64,000 nucleotides of DNA from Saprospiraceae bacterium (GTDB taxonomy: Bacteria; Bacteroidota; Bacteroidia; Chitinophagales; Saprospiraceae). The notes under the pieces were generated by a model, which was given only the letters and a program-made list of their open reading frames with translations, made no database searches and had not been told where the DNA came from. The first letter of the stretch is position 1. Each line of letters starts with the position of its first letter. A program made the position numbers and the translations under genes. The stretch covers positions 1-64,000 of the forward strand of contig JADKGF010000023.1 in the NCBI GenBank assembly GCA_016717105.1. Direction: 5' to 3'. Positions 8,172 through 17,608 of the stretch are shown in pieces.

Positions 8172-10328
8172 ATGAGACAATTCAAACGCTATACGGTAAC
8201 ATCAGCTTTACCTTATGCTAATGGCCCTTTGCACATAGGTCACCTTGCAGGTGCTTATCTTTCCGCAGATGTATATGTCCGTTTTCAGCGACTGATGGGG
8301 AAAGACATCGTATTTATTTGTGGATCTGATGAACATGGTGCTGCCATCACCATTAAGGCAATGAAAGAAGGCAAATCTCCGCAAGAAGTCGTGGATCTCT
8401 ATCATACAATGTTTGAAGAGACATTTGCTCGTATGGGCGTTTCTTTTGACATGTACCATAGAACATCAGCTGCCTTACATCACGAAACTTCTCAAGAGTT
8501 TTTCAGTACATTATATCGTAAAGGTGAATTTGAAGAGAAAGAATCCGAACAATATTTTGACGAAGAAGCGCAACAGTTTCTAGCAGATAGATATATCATG
8601 GGTACTTGCCCTAAATGTGGTAATGAAGAAGCCTATGGTGACCAATGTGAAAAATGTGGTACTGCACTTAGCCCGACAGAACTTATCAATCCAGTTTCGA
8701 AACTTTCAGGTGCAAAGCCAGTATTAAAGAAAACGGTTCACTGGTACTTACCATTAGATAAATACGAAACTTGGCTTAGAACTTGGATAGAAACTGGTGT
8801 ACTCGATGGTAAAACCACGCATGATCCAGATGATTGGAAAAACCACGTTCTTGGTCAGTGTAAATCATGGTTGGACGGAGGCCTACAACCAAGGGCAATG
8901 ACACGGGATTTGGATTGGGGCGTAGATGTACCTCACCATATCAAAGGCCATGAAGGTAAAAAATTGTATGTTTGGATGGATGCGCCTATCGGATATATTT
9001 CATCAACCAAGCAATGGGCAGCAAACAATAAAAAGAATTGGAAAAAATATTGGCAAGACGACGAAACTGCACTTATTCATTTCATAGGAAAGGACAATAT
9101 TGTTTTTCACTGCTTGATATTTCCAGCGATATTGAAAGCACATGGTGATTATATCTTGCCTGTCAATGTTCCTGCAAATCAATTTATGAATCTTGAAGGT
9201 AGAAAGATATCTACATCGAGAAATTGGGCAGTGTGGGTACATGAATATCTTGACGAAATACCGAATAGACAAGATGAATTGCGCTATGTCATGATAAAAA
9301 ATATGCCTGAGCAAAAAGATAGTGAATTTACTTGGAAAGGATATCAAGATGCGGTCAATAACGAGTTGGTAAATAATATTGCTAACTTTGTAAATAGGGT
9401 AGTAGTCCTGGTCAATAAATATTATGACGGTAAGGTACCTGCATTCGATGAGTCATTGGATATTTATGGACCTGAAGGTCAAATGGATGCCACATACCAT
9501 GATTCTGAAATGTTGAGACTTTTTGATAATATCCATGAAATGTGTGATTGTCTTCGGTCGTTTGATTTCAGGTCGGCATTGAAGATATTGATGGATATTT
9601 CTACTCAGGGCAACCAGATTTTGCAGTTCAATGAACCATGGAAAGCCATCAAAGAAGATCCAGATACTGTCCGTGTTGTAATGAACTTATGTATTCAATA
9701 TGTGGCTGCTATTGGTGTGATATGTCGGCCATTTATGCCATTCACATCGGATAAAATCAGAAATTTACTGGGTCAAAAGCCAATATTGGAGAAAGGAGAG
9801 CTTGAATCACTGCTAGATAAAATGGCAGAAGGCGAAGTCATCTTGAAGAAAAATCATAAAATTGGCGAACCAGTCCATCTCTTTACTAGAATAGATGATG
9901 AAGTCATCAGTAATCAAATAGCAAAACTTCAAGCTGCGGATCAGGTGCAACAAAGTGTCGAATCAGAAAAGGTAACTGAGGTGCAATATCAACCCATCAG
10001 AGAAGAAATCACTTATGATGATTTTGCAAAATTGGACATTCGAACAGCTACCATAATCCATGCTGAAAAAATAGAAAAAGCAGACAAGTTACTAAAACTT
10101 ACCCTTGATCTTGGTTTTGAAAAGCGAACGGTAGTCTCGGGCATCGCAGCGTTTTATACACCAGAGCAAGTGATCGGCCAGCGCGTAAGCCTCTTAGCAA
10201 ATCTTGCCCCAAGGAAGATGCGAGGTGTAGAATCTCAAGGTATGATCCTAATGGCAGAAAATGGAGAAGGTAAATTAAGTTTTGTGAGTCCTGCAGCAGA
10301 CTGGCAAAATGGACAATGTATCAAGTGA
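8172..10328 (+). CDS. metG: Methionyl-tRNA synthetase
   Basis: This 718-residue class I synthetase charges tRNA-Met. The HIGH motif appears as PLHIGH near residue 20. A four-Cys zinc knuckle (CPKCGNEEAYGDQCEKCG) lies near 150. The KMSKS loop is the variant KISTS (GRKISTSRNWAVW), as in other MetG1-type enzymes. The C-terminal EMAPII/tRNA-binding domain covers about 615-718 (DFAKLDIRTATIIHAEKIEK; ANLAPRKMRGVESQGM), allowing dimerisation and tRNA binding. The length is normal. The last codons overlap the start of a Fur-family gene. Confidence 0.98.
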   Translation: MRQFKRYTVTSALPYANGPLHIGHLAGAYLSADVYVRFQRLMGKDIVFICGSDEHGAAITIKAMKEGKSPQEVVDLYHTMFEETFARMGVSFDMYHRTSAALHHETSQEFFSTLYRKGEFEEKESEQYFDEEAQQFLADRYIMGTCPKCGNEEAYGDQCEKCGTALSPTELINPVSKLSGAKPVLKKTVHWYLPLDKYETWLRTWIETGVLDGKTTHDPDDWKNHVLGQCKSWLDGGLQPRAMTRDLDWGVDVPHHIKGHEGKKLYVWMDAPIGYISSTKQWAANNKKNWKKYWQDDETALIHFIGKDNIVFHCLIFPAILKAHGDYILPVNVPANQFMNLEGRKISTSRNWAVWVHEYLDEIPNRQDELRYVMIKNMPEQKDSEFTWKGYQDAVNNELVNNIANFVNRVVVLVNKYYDGKVPAFDESLDIYGPEGQMDATYHDSEMLRLFDNIHEMCDCLRSFDFRSALKILMDISTQGNQILQFNEPWKAIKEDPDTVRVVMNLCIQYVAAIGVICRPFMPFTSDKIRNLLGQKPILEKGELESLLDKMAEGEVILKKNHKIGEPVHLFTRIDDEVISNQIAKLQAADQVQQSVESEKVTEVQYQPIREEITYDDFAKLDIRTATIIHAEKIEKADKLLKLTLDLGFEKRTVVSGIAAFYTPEQVIGQRVSLLANLAPRKMRGVESQGMILMAENGEGKLSFVSPAADWQNGQCIK

Positions 10329-10747
10329 TGTCCACATCAACGAACATATTAAAAAAGCATAGCCTTCGGATTACACCTTTCAGATTGGATGTGATCGACA
10401 TATTTATAAAGGCTGGCCATGCCATGTCATCAGCAGAACTAGAAATAATGCTCGAAAAACCGGATAGAATTACGCTATACCGAACATTGAAAAGTTTTGA
10501 AGATAAAGGTGTTATACACAGAGCTATAGATGGTACACTTACACAAAAATATGCACTTTGTGCTCCGCATTGTGACGAGCATCATCACCATGACGAACAT
10601 GTACATTTTCATTGTCAGCTTTGCGAAAATACGTTTTGTCTCGAAGGCGTTTATGTACCCAAAGTTACCTTACCTACGGGATTTAAAATAAATCAAACTG
10701 ACATGATTGTCAATGGAATATGTGAAAAATGTGGCAATAGACCTTAA
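10328..10747 (+). CDS. Fur-family metal-responsive repressor (first copy)
   Basis: The start is set at the ATG at 10328, which overlaps the metG stop as TGATG; an upstream in-frame ATG at 10316 lies inside metG. The product is about 139 residues. A winged helix (RITPFRLDVIDIF; RITLYRTLKSFEDKGVIHR) is followed by a His-rich metal region (HCDEHHHHDEHVHFHC) and two CxxC pairs (CQLC; CEKC) forming a structural zinc site. The protein should repress metal-homeostasis genes, probably sensing zinc or iron. Coupling to metG implies constant low synthesis. Which metal it senses cannot be told from the sequence. Confidence 0.88.
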   Translation: MSTSTNILKKHSLRITPFRLDVIDIFIKAGHAMSSAELEIMLEKPDRITLYRTLKSFEDKGVIHRAIDGTLTQKYALCAPHCDEHHHHDEHVHFHCQLCENTFCLEGVYVPKVTLPTGFKINQTDMIVNGICEKCGNRP

Positions 10748-10772
10748 GCGTAATTTATTTTTTACCGCTTAA
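10744..10772. terminator. Hairpin between convergent genes
   Basis: TTAAGCG-TAA pairs with TTA-CCGCTTAA across an AT-rich loop in the 7-bp gap between the Fur-family gene and the thioredoxin gene. It overlaps both stop regions and is probably a shared terminator. The stem has one bulge and only a weak T-run. Confidence 0.4.
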
Positions 10773-11243
10773 TTCCGCAATTTTATGTTCCAATTCTATC
10801 TCATCTCCTGCTTTGAATCCATTGTGTGAATACACAATTTCGCCTTTTTCGTTGAGTAGAAAAGTTTGCGGTACAGTCTGGAAATTTAAGGCTTGCATGA
10901 GATCTTGTTTGCTATCAGCAAGTACTATAAACTCCCAACCTTTACTTTGTACCATTGCAGGTACCTTGGTCAAGCCTCTCGCATCATCTATTGTGATAGC
11001 CAATAATTGCATATTGTATTTTTCTGCCCATTCACTATACAAATCATTGATAACATCCAGCTCCGCCTTACAAGGTGTACACCATGTTGCCCAAAATGAA
11101 ACTACTGTAATTTTGCCTTGTTTGGTATAGTCGTCCGTACTGACTGTTTTACCATCCAAAGATTTGATATTTATACTAGGAAATGGGTTGTTACCTGCAT
11201 AAAAGACAATAGAATTAAGCAGCAGAACAAAACTAAAAATCAT
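10755..11243 (-). CDS. TlpA/ResA-like periplasmic thioredoxin
   Basis: This 162-residue protein has a hydrophobic signal (MIFSFVLLLNSIVFYAG) and one thioredoxin fold with the redox motif WCTPC in SFWATWCTPCKAEL. The cis-Pro segment is FQTVPQTFLLNEKGEIVY. It should reduce or exchange disulfides in the periplasm. No lipobox Cys is visible. It faces the Fur-family gene convergently. The region 11244-11435 downstream of the M23 gene holds nothing I can support. Confidence 0.88.
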   Translation of the reverse strand: MIFSFVLLLNSIVFYAGNNPFPSINIKSLDGKTVSTDDYTKQGKITVVSFWATWCTPCKAELDVINDLYSEWAEKYNMQLLAITIDDARGLTKVPAMVQSKGWEFIVLADSKQDLMQALNFQTVPQTFLLNEKGEIVYSHNGFKAGDEIELEHKIAELSGKK

Positions 11244-11435
11244 TTTTTTACGAATATAATGGTCTTTTTTTATTTTTAAGACTACAAAATTGGTTTTTTT
11301 GTAGCAAAGTTTATATATCTTAACTAAATTTTAACCACAAAAGCACATTGGAAAAGGAAATAAAATTGCCCCAATTCAGTTTTAAAGTGAGTCGGAGCAA
11401 AAAACGTTTTGTTTTAATTTTGAATCCAAATGGAA

Positions 11436-12418
11436 TTAATCCAACGATTGATTATCGGTGGCTGCTCTTTTGACTAGTTCCTGATATTCTCTCGGCGTCA
11501 AGCCATCTAAGCAAAAGTCTATAGGATTGATAGCAACACCATTGAGCCATACTTCATAATGCAAGTGATCACCTGTGGATGAACCAGTGTTGCCCACTTT
11601 GCCTATGGTCTGGCCTTTTTTAACTATGGCACCTTCTTTTATCAATATGGAATTCATATGTGCGTACAATGTCTTGTATCCATATCCGTGATCTATCATC
11701 AAATGCTTGCCATAGCCGCTACCTGTTTTATTAATAGAGACAACACGACCATCACCAGTTGCTTGGATATCTGTACCTTTAGCGGCAGTAAAATCTATAC
11801 CTTTATGAAATCTTCTCAATTTGTGAATAGGATGAATCCTCATTCCAAATCCAGACAGGAACTTCACATCTTTTTTTAATGCGGTTTCTCTGACTGGTTT
11901 GATAGAAGGTATCGATGCTAATTTTTCTCTTTTATTACAGCCACTCTATAAAGACTATCAAGTGACTTTTTTTGGATCTCTATCTTGATTTTGAGGGCAT
12001 CAACTTTTTTCAGATTTTCTTTGATAAGTTTTCCAGTTTCTTTATAATTTTCTAGCATTTTGTACTTGTCATGTCCTCCAATACCACCATTCCACAAACC
12101 GTCATCGATTGGTTTTACACCCAAAATCATCCTATTGATTTGATTATCCTTTTCGTGTAGGGCTTCAATTTTTTCTGTAAGTAAGGCGAACTCATCCTGC
12201 AGCTGTGCTAGATAGAATTCTGCTCTTTTTTTATCTTCTTCCATCACTCTTTCTTTGGGAGTAGGAAAATACTGATAAGCAACTACAAAAAGTATAACAG
12301 CTGTTAATAACACTGCGGATGTGAAATATATACTGCGACTCAACTTGTCTTTACGAGAGAGTTTATGCTCTTCGTATTGCAAAGTGTGCTCATTATATAC
12401 GTATTTTACATTCTTCAT
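11436..12418 (-). CDS. M23 family metallopeptidase, membrane-anchored (frameshifted)
   Basis: The N-terminal part (from the ATG at 12418) has a cytoplasmic start, one membrane helix (IYFTSAVLLTAVILFVVAYQ) and a coiled-coil region. It runs into a stop after VIKEKN. Adding one A to a 5-A run (plus-strand T-run 11922-11926) continues the frame as EKKLASIPSIKPV into the LytM domain. That domain has GFGMRIHPIHK, HKGIDF, LYAHMN and HLHYEVW, which supply the zinc ligands. The repaired protein of about 327 residues is the usual Bacteroidota cell-wall endopeptidase, acting on peptidoglycan cross-links during growth or division. I judge the break a sequence error. Confidence 0.88.
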
Positions 12419-12768
12419 TTTTACTTAGGTTTACCTTGAACAAATCCGGTTGATTAAAGATTTGTCAGAAAATACGGATATGAAGTGGAATTAAAAACAG
12501 TGTAAAAATAGTCAAAAGTTATACGCTAAACAAATTTTTTTGGACAGGTTTTTACAATAATTTTAAATAATATTTTGCAATTAGAAACTTGATTCTCAAT
12601 TTATTTGCGTTGAATCTGGCTTACAAAGATAAATATATTACAGCGTTGTTTAATATGACAAATAAGTAAGAAATTAAGTATTGACTTTACCACATTAATT
12701 TTATCAATCTTCAAGCATATAAAATGTCTGAAAACATGAATGGATTAGCAGGAAATTCTATTCTAAAA
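12419..12768. other. Intergenic region between two M23 genes
   Basis: This 350-bp AT-rich gap holds one recognisable signal, a minus-strand TATCTTTG at 12624-12631. I see no ORF or structured RNA. Confidence 0.5.
12624..12631 (-). promoter_or_regulatory. -7 promoter element (TATCTTTG), distal
   Basis: The minus strand reads TATCTTTG. It would give a leader of about 200 nt before the M23 gene starting at 12418. Confidence 0.35.
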
Positions 12769-14044
12769 TTATGTATTGTACGAAGCAAGTAAATTGCTGC
12801 TCTGCGGTATATCGTTGAGTTTGAGCAACATTTTATCTCTGTATTCGAAATATGCAGGCAATTCTGTCATATTCATTGGTTGTGCTAATGGCAATTTTTC
12901 TTTTAAATGATTTACTTGCCTGCCATTTTTCCAGAATCTGAAACACACATGTGGACCAGTAGAAAGACCAGTAGAACCTACATAGCCTATTGTTTCGCCC
13001 TGACGAACTCTGACACCCTGACGGATACCTTTGGCAAATCTGGACATGTGGAGGTATTGTGTTTCGTAAGTATTGTCGTGTTTGATCTTTACAAATTTGC
13101 CATTGCCGCCTGCATAGGTAGCATTAGTCACAACACCATCAGCTACGGCTCTGATTTCTGTTCCATAAGGTGCTGCGTAATCTGTTCCCAAATGTGGGAT
13201 AGTGCGGCCTTTGATCGGGTGGAATCTCCTTAAGTTGTAATTGGAAGATATACGAGAAAACTTGACTGGTGCTTTGAGAAATGTTTTTCTGGCTGGTCTG
13301 CCTTCTGCATCGAAATAGCCTTCGTAATCTTTAGTTTTGTATAGCATTGAGTAGTTTGCACCATTTTCGTTGATATAACAAGCAGCTATCAGACGACCAA
13401 TGCCTATTAACTCACCATCTATATATTTGTTTTCGTAGATTAATTTGAATTCATCTCCTTTTCTGGTGTGGTAAAAATCGACAGAACTTGAAAGGGCATC
13501 TTCCATTAAATCAATTATTGAAGGATTGACACCGAGTTCTTCTAATGCACTCCAAAAGCGATGATTCGATTCTACCAGATGCTACTTGTTCACAAACTTC
13601 AACATTTTTTTCTACAAGATTGACTGTGACAGAATCGCGAAGATCACATACCACATATTTATATTTGTCAGGTTCGTAAACCAATGCCACTGGTCGATCA
13701 TCACAAGCACTTCTTTTAATAATATGATATTTGGCACCAACTTGAATATTTCTAATGTTAAATATTTTTTTGGCTTCATGCTCGAGTAACATGATCATAT
13801 TATTAGTCAGACCATTTTCGCTTAGGATAGTGCCAAATACATCATTTTTCTTAATGACGTTGGATTGAAGATAGAATGAATCAAGATTAAAACCAAACAA
13901 TTGATTTTTGATCAATGAATTATTATTTACCAAACTGTTCAGGTTGTCCTTGTTTGGGTTATCAGCATGGTAGCTGAAAATAATAACTGAAGCAATAACT
14001 AAAGAAGCGAAGATATCAATATAACGTTTTCTAAGCTTACTCAT
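12769..14044 (-). CDS. M23 family metallopeptidase with LysM/OapA-like N-terminal region (frameshifted)
   Basis: The ATG at 14044 (MSKLRKRYIDIF) is preferred over an upstream TTG at 14065. A membrane anchor (IFASLVIASVIIFSY) is followed by a periplasmic region resembling the pre-peptidase segment of MepM-type enzymes. The frame breaks at a 4-A run (13554-13557); dropping one base gives SSLWSALEELGVNPSIIDLM and continues to SVDFYHTRKGDEF. The LytM domain follows, with NYNLRRFHPI, HLGTDYAAPYGTEI, YLHMSRFAKGIRQG and GPHVCFRFW. The expected HLHYE is changed to HVCFRF but keeps the His ligand. The repaired protein has about 424 residues. It should be a peptidoglycan endopeptidase. Confidence 0.87.
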
Positions 14045-14186
14045 TTTTAATGGTGTAAGTTTCAAAATACTACTGGTTTACGGCTATAAAAAAAAACTAA
14101 AATTCTCTTTTTTGTCCTAAAGACTGCGCAAGATAGGCTCTGATGTTTTAAACAGCCAAAAAAAATGTGTTAATGTTTATTATTAT

Positions 14187-14771
14187 TTATATTTTTTTAC
14201 AAATAAAAAACAGTTCATTGCCTTGTCTTGGTACTATAGAATTGTAACACATATCAATGGATAATATATATAGTTTTTTACCAAACAAGGTTTTGTATTC
14301 TTCTATATCTCCACCAAATGGTGGTCCATCCTTCTTAAAATGACTAGCAAATAGTAAACCAGCCAATGTGCCATTTTGAGACAAAAGTTCGACCATTTTA
14401 TCTAAATATTGACTTCTTAGGTCAGGATTTAAGGCGCAGAAGAAAGTTTGCTCTAAGATTAAATCAAAGCTACCTTCCAATTCGAAAAAGTCACCTGTAT
14501 AATATTTTATGGCGGGCGATTCTGGTAATGCAGATTTTATTTTCTCAATTGCAAAGTGAGAAATATCACATATCGTAATATCTGTAAATCCTTTTTCTAG
14601 CAAATATGCTGCTTCAAAATAGTGACCAGCACCTGGAATAAGGATTGATTTGGTTCTGTCTTCAATTTGATCGATATATTGGGTCAGAGCTGGTGATGCT
14701 ACATCTATCTTCCAAGGTGTGTCTGCTTTTTCGTGACGTTCATTCCAGTATTGTTCATCAAGTATACTCAT
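14187..14771 (-). CDS. TPMT-family SAM-dependent methyltransferase
   Basis: This 194-residue cytosolic enzyme matches the thiopurine S-methyltransferase family. It opens with YWNERHEKADTPWKIDVASP, has the SAM-binding motif ILIPGAGHYFEAAYLLEKGF, the acidic motif ITICDISHFAIEKI, the FDLILEQTFFCALNP segment typical of this family, and PPFGGDIEEY. Bacterial members methylate thiols, selenium or tellurium compounds or halides; the substrate here is unknown. It is divergent from folP. Confidence 0.88.
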   Translation of the reverse strand: MSILDEQYWNERHEKADTPWKIDVASPALTQYIDQIEDRTKSILIPGAGHYFEAAYLLEKGFTDITICDISHFAIEKIKSALPESPAIKYYTGDFFELEGSFDLILEQTFFCALNPDLRSQYLDKMVELLSQNGTLAGLLFASHFKKDGPPFGGDIEEYKTLFGKKLYILSIDMCYNSIVPRQGNELFFICKKI

Positions 14772-14843
14772 CTATTTTATTTTTAATGAATATCAAACAC
14801 AACGTTGGTAATAAAGTTAATTTTGCATTGTAATTTTATATAA

Positions 14844-15680
14844 ATGTCGCAAGAATTATCCATAAATTGTAAAGGCAAACTTTTGACATTGGGAAAACCA
14901 CTTGTTATGGGTGTTATAAATACCAATGATAACTCCTTTTATAAAGGATCCCGTGTCACAGACCGTGATCAAATATTGCAAAAGACTGCCCAAATGATAA
15001 TCGAAGGTGCTGATATAATTGATTTGGGTGTCATGACGAGTAAACCTGGTGCCCAATTGTCAGATCCTAACCAAGAACTTGAAACAATATTACCCATACT
15101 TAAAATTATAAAAACTTCCTTTTCCGATATCGTTATCTCCGTAGATACTATTCACAGCAAAGTGGCTGAGGTGGTCTTGAATGAAGGCGCATCGATTATA
15201 AATGATATCACCGGTGGCACTTTCGATTCGAACATGTACGGTATTGTTGCTGCCGCAAAATCTCCTTACGTAATGATGCATATCCAAGGGCTGCCTTCTA
15301 ATATGCAGGACAATCCGATTTATGACGATGTAGTAATGGATATTTCGAAATACTTTGTATCTAACATAAAGAAGGCTAAAGATGCAGGAATTACAGATAT
15401 AATTTTGGATCCTGGATTTGGATTTGGAAAGTCATTAGACCACAATTTTGATATTTTACGACAATTTGAAGTTTTCAAGATATTTGATTTTCCATTATTG
15501 GCTGGTATATCGAGAAAATCCATGATATGGAAAACACTTGACTCAGACCCTGAAAATGCACTTAATGGTACGACAGCCTTAAATATGATTCTCTTGCAGA
15601 AAGGTGCGAATATCCTTCGGGTACATGACGTGAAGGAAGCAGTAGAATGTGTGAAACTCTATAATCGACTTATAGGGTAA
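14844..15680 (+). CDS. folP: Dihydropteroate synthase
   Basis: This 278-residue TIM-barrel enzyme condenses 4-aminobenzoate with dihydropterin pyrophosphate in folate synthesis. The N-terminal signature is MGVINTNDNSFYKGSR, where most enzymes have a TPDSF motif, so that catalytic-loop Asp appears replaced by Asn. GADIIDLGVMTSKPGA takes the place of the SRPGA loop. The loops ISVDTIHSKVAE, INDITGGT, ILDPGFGFGKSLDHN, LAGISRKSM and LRVHDVKEA are present. A TAATTTTG element at 14818-14825 precedes the ATG. The gene ends 3 bp from the convergent CoA-transferase gene. Confidence 0.92.
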   Translation: MSQELSINCKGKLLTLGKPLVMGVINTNDNSFYKGSRVTDRDQILQKTAQMIIEGADIIDLGVMTSKPGAQLSDPNQELETILPILKIIKTSFSDIVISVDTIHSKVAEVVLNEGASIINDITGGTFDSNMYGIVAAAKSPYVMMHIQGLPSNMQDNPIYDDVVMDISKYFVSNIKKAKDAGITDIILDPGFGFGKSLDHNFDILRQFEVFKIFDFPLLAGISRKSMIWKTLDSDPENALNGTTALNMILLQKGANILRVHDVKEAVECVKLYNRLIG

Positions 15681-15683
15681 ACT

Positions 15684-16388
15684 TTATTGCGGTCTAGGTC
15701 TTACGGTCTTTTGTTCGATGCGTTTTTCGTATTTATCACCTTGGAATATACGCTGAACAAATATACCAGGTATATGGATCGTATTGGGATCAAGGCTACC
15801 CGCAGATACTAGCTCTTCTACTTCAACAATGGTGATTTTTGCTGCACCACACATGCATGGATTGAAGTTTCGCGCTGTGCCCTTGAAGATCAAGTTGCCG
15901 GCTTCGTCACCTTTCCAGGCTTTGATTATCGCAAAATCTGCATTGAAGGCATGTTCCATCACATACATTTTACCATTAAATTCTCTCGTCTCTTTTCCTT
16001 CTGCGACTTCAGTGCCATAACCTGCTGGTGTAAAAAATGCTGGAAACCCAGATTGTGCAGCCCTACATCTCTCAGCAAGAGTGCCTTGCGGAACTAATTC
16101 TACTTCCAATTCTCCGCTCAACATTTGTCTCTCGAATTCTTCATTTTCTCCGACATAAGATGAGATCATTTTCTTTATTTGTTTGCCTTGAAGTAAGAGA
16201 CCTAATCCAAAATCATCCACACCTGCATTATTAGATATACAGGTCAGATTTTTAACCCCTAAAGCAACCAATTGGCTGATGGAATTTTCGGGAATACCAC
16301 ATAAGCCAAATCCGCCGACCATGATGGTCATACCGTCTTGCAGCCCTGTGAGCGCTTCTTCTACATTTTTAACTTTTTTTGAAATCAT
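15684..16388 (-). CDS. scoA: 3-oxoacid CoA-transferase subunit A (orphan)
   Basis: This 234-residue protein matches the A subunit of SCOT-type CoA-transferases: DGMTIMVGGFGLCGIPENSI near the N terminus, then ISNNAGVDDFGLGLLL, GTLAERCRAAQSG and FTPAGYGTEVAEGKE. With a B subunit it moves CoA from succinyl-CoA to acetoacetate. The partner gene, which carries the catalytic Glu and normally follows directly, is absent: folP ends 3 bp away on the other strand and an aldo/keto reductase lies upstream. A TAGTTTTG promoter element sits 20 bp upstream of the ATG. Confidence 0.93.
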   Translation of the reverse strand: MISKKVKNVEEALTGLQDGMTIMVGGFGLCGIPENSISQLVALGVKNLTCISNNAGVDDFGLGLLLQGKQIKKMISSYVGENEEFERQMLSGELEVELVPQGTLAERCRAAQSGFPAFFTPAGYGTEVAEGKETREFNGKMYVMEHAFNADFAIIKAWKGDEAGNLIFKGTARNFNPCMCGAAKITIVEVEELVSAGSLDPNTIHIPGIFVQRIFQGDKYEKRIEQKTVRPRPQ

Positions 16389-16408
16389 TGCTACCTTGAT
16401 TAATATGG

Positions 16409-16416
16409 CAAAACTA
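16409..16416 (-). promoter_or_regulatory. -7 promoter element (TAGTTTTG) for scoA
   Basis: The minus strand reads TAGTTTTG, fitting TAnnTTTG, 21 bp upstream of the scoA ATG at 16388. Confidence 0.45.
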
Positions 16417-16435
16417 CATAAAATTATTACAAAAG

Positions 16436-17473
16436 TTAAGGTGCTGGATTGGAATTATCATTATGAACCTTATCTATTGCCTCTATAATGTCCAAAGACA
16501 AGGTAATATCTATGCTTGAAATATTCTCTTTGAGCTGGTCCATATTGGTGGCACCAATGATGGTACTGGTAATAAATGACCTTTGATTTACAAAAGCTAA
16601 TGCGAGTTTTGCAGGAGAAATACCAGCATCTTCAGCGATTTTTATATATTGCGTTGTCGCTTCATAGCTTCTTTTACCATTATATCTGGCTAAATTTTTA
16701 AATTGGTTGATTCTATCTTGTGGCGTGTCCATGCCTTTGTGAAATTTGCCAGAAAGCAATCCGAATCCCATTGGTGAATATGCCAGTAGTCCTATATTTT
16801 CTCTCAAAGAGATTTCTGATAAGCCTACTTCAAAAGTTCTATTTAGCAGATTATAAGGATTTTGGATGGTCAATGGCCTAGGTAAATTATTTTTGTCTGC
16901 AATAGCACAAGTCCTCATTACGCCCCAAGGGTTTTCATTAGACAATCCCCAATGCCTGATCTTACCTTGTTGTACAAAAATATTTAATGTTTCGATTGCT
17001 TCCTCAAAATTATCTTGCCATAAAGTATCATGGTTCGTATAGCCCAGTTGACCAAAGAAATTGGTTTTTCTCTCAGGCCAATGCAGCTGATACAGATCTA
17101 TATAGTCGGTTTGTAATCTAGATAAACTACCTTCTATTGCTTCTTTGAGTCTTTGACTGCTAAATCCAAGATAGTCACTAATATGTTTCATCGCAACAGA
17201 AGGACCTGTCACCTTTGATGCAAGGATGACGTCATTTCTTTTGTTGGATTTTTTTAGCCATGTTCCTATGATCCGTTCGGTGGAGCCTTGTGTTTCAGGT
17301 CGTCCAGGTACCGAATACATTTCAGCTGTGTCTATAAAGTTTATACCCTTACTTATTGCAAAATCAAGCTGTTCATGACCTTCAGCTTCCGTGTTTTGTT
17401 GCCCAAATGTCATGGTCCCAAGACAAATTGCGCTTACCTTATTTTCACTCTTACCCAGATTTCGGTATTTCAT
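16436..17473 (-). CDS. Aldo/keto reductase, Tas-like
   Basis: This 345-residue NADPH-dependent oxidoreductase has the catalytic tetrad context of the family: FIDTAEMYSVPG (Asp and Tyr), VILASKVTG (Lys) and YQLHWPERKTNFFGQLGY (His). The long insert with WPERKTNFFG is typical of Tas-type enzymes. NADP-binding motifs SFITSTIIGATNMDQL lie near the C terminus. The substrate is unknown. It ends 47 bp before scoA. Confidence 0.93.
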   Translation of the reverse strand: MKYRNLGKSENKVSAICLGTMTFGQQNTEAEGHEQLDFAISKGINFIDTAEMYSVPGRPETQGSTERIIGTWLKKSNKRNDVILASKVTGPSVAMKHISDYLGFSSQRLKEAIEGSLSRLQTDYIDLYQLHWPERKTNFFGQLGYTNHDTLWQDNFEEAIETLNIFVQQGKIRHWGLSNENPWGVMRTCAIADKNNLPRPLTIQNPYNLLNRTFEVGLSEISLRENIGLLAYSPMGFGLLSGKFHKGMDTPQDRINQFKNLARYNGKRSYEATTQYIKIAEDAGISPAKLALAFVNQRSFITSTIIGATNMDQLKENISSIDITLSLDIIEAIDKVHNDNSNPAP

Positions 17474-17531
17474 CTTTTATTATTTAAAAATTGTAAAGTA
17501 TCTTTTTTAGTAAATTGTTCAAAAATAATTT

Positions 17532-17574
17532 TGTGTAAAAAAAAAGACCCCCTTCGACTTTTCGAAGCGGGGTC
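17532..17574 (-). terminator. Rho-independent terminator of the giant surface-protein gene
   Basis: GACCCCCTTCGA pairs with TCGAAGCGGGGTC (17546-17574) around a short loop. Read on the minus strand, the hairpin is followed by a run of nine T. It lies 34 bp after the stop codon at 17609. Confidence 0.88.
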
Positions 17575-17608
17575 CCATCCCAAAAACAGTAAATTCTTTA
17601 TAGAAAAC

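Noticed and set aside
10316..10328. Upstream ATG at 10316 as the start of the Fur-family gene
   Set aside because: It lies within metG, and the ATG at 10328 overlaps the metG stop as TGATG, a normal coupling arrangement.
17546..17574. The hairpin as a binding or riboswitch element for the aldo/keto reductase
   Set aside because: Its T-run is on the minus-strand side after the giant gene stop, which fits a plain terminator.
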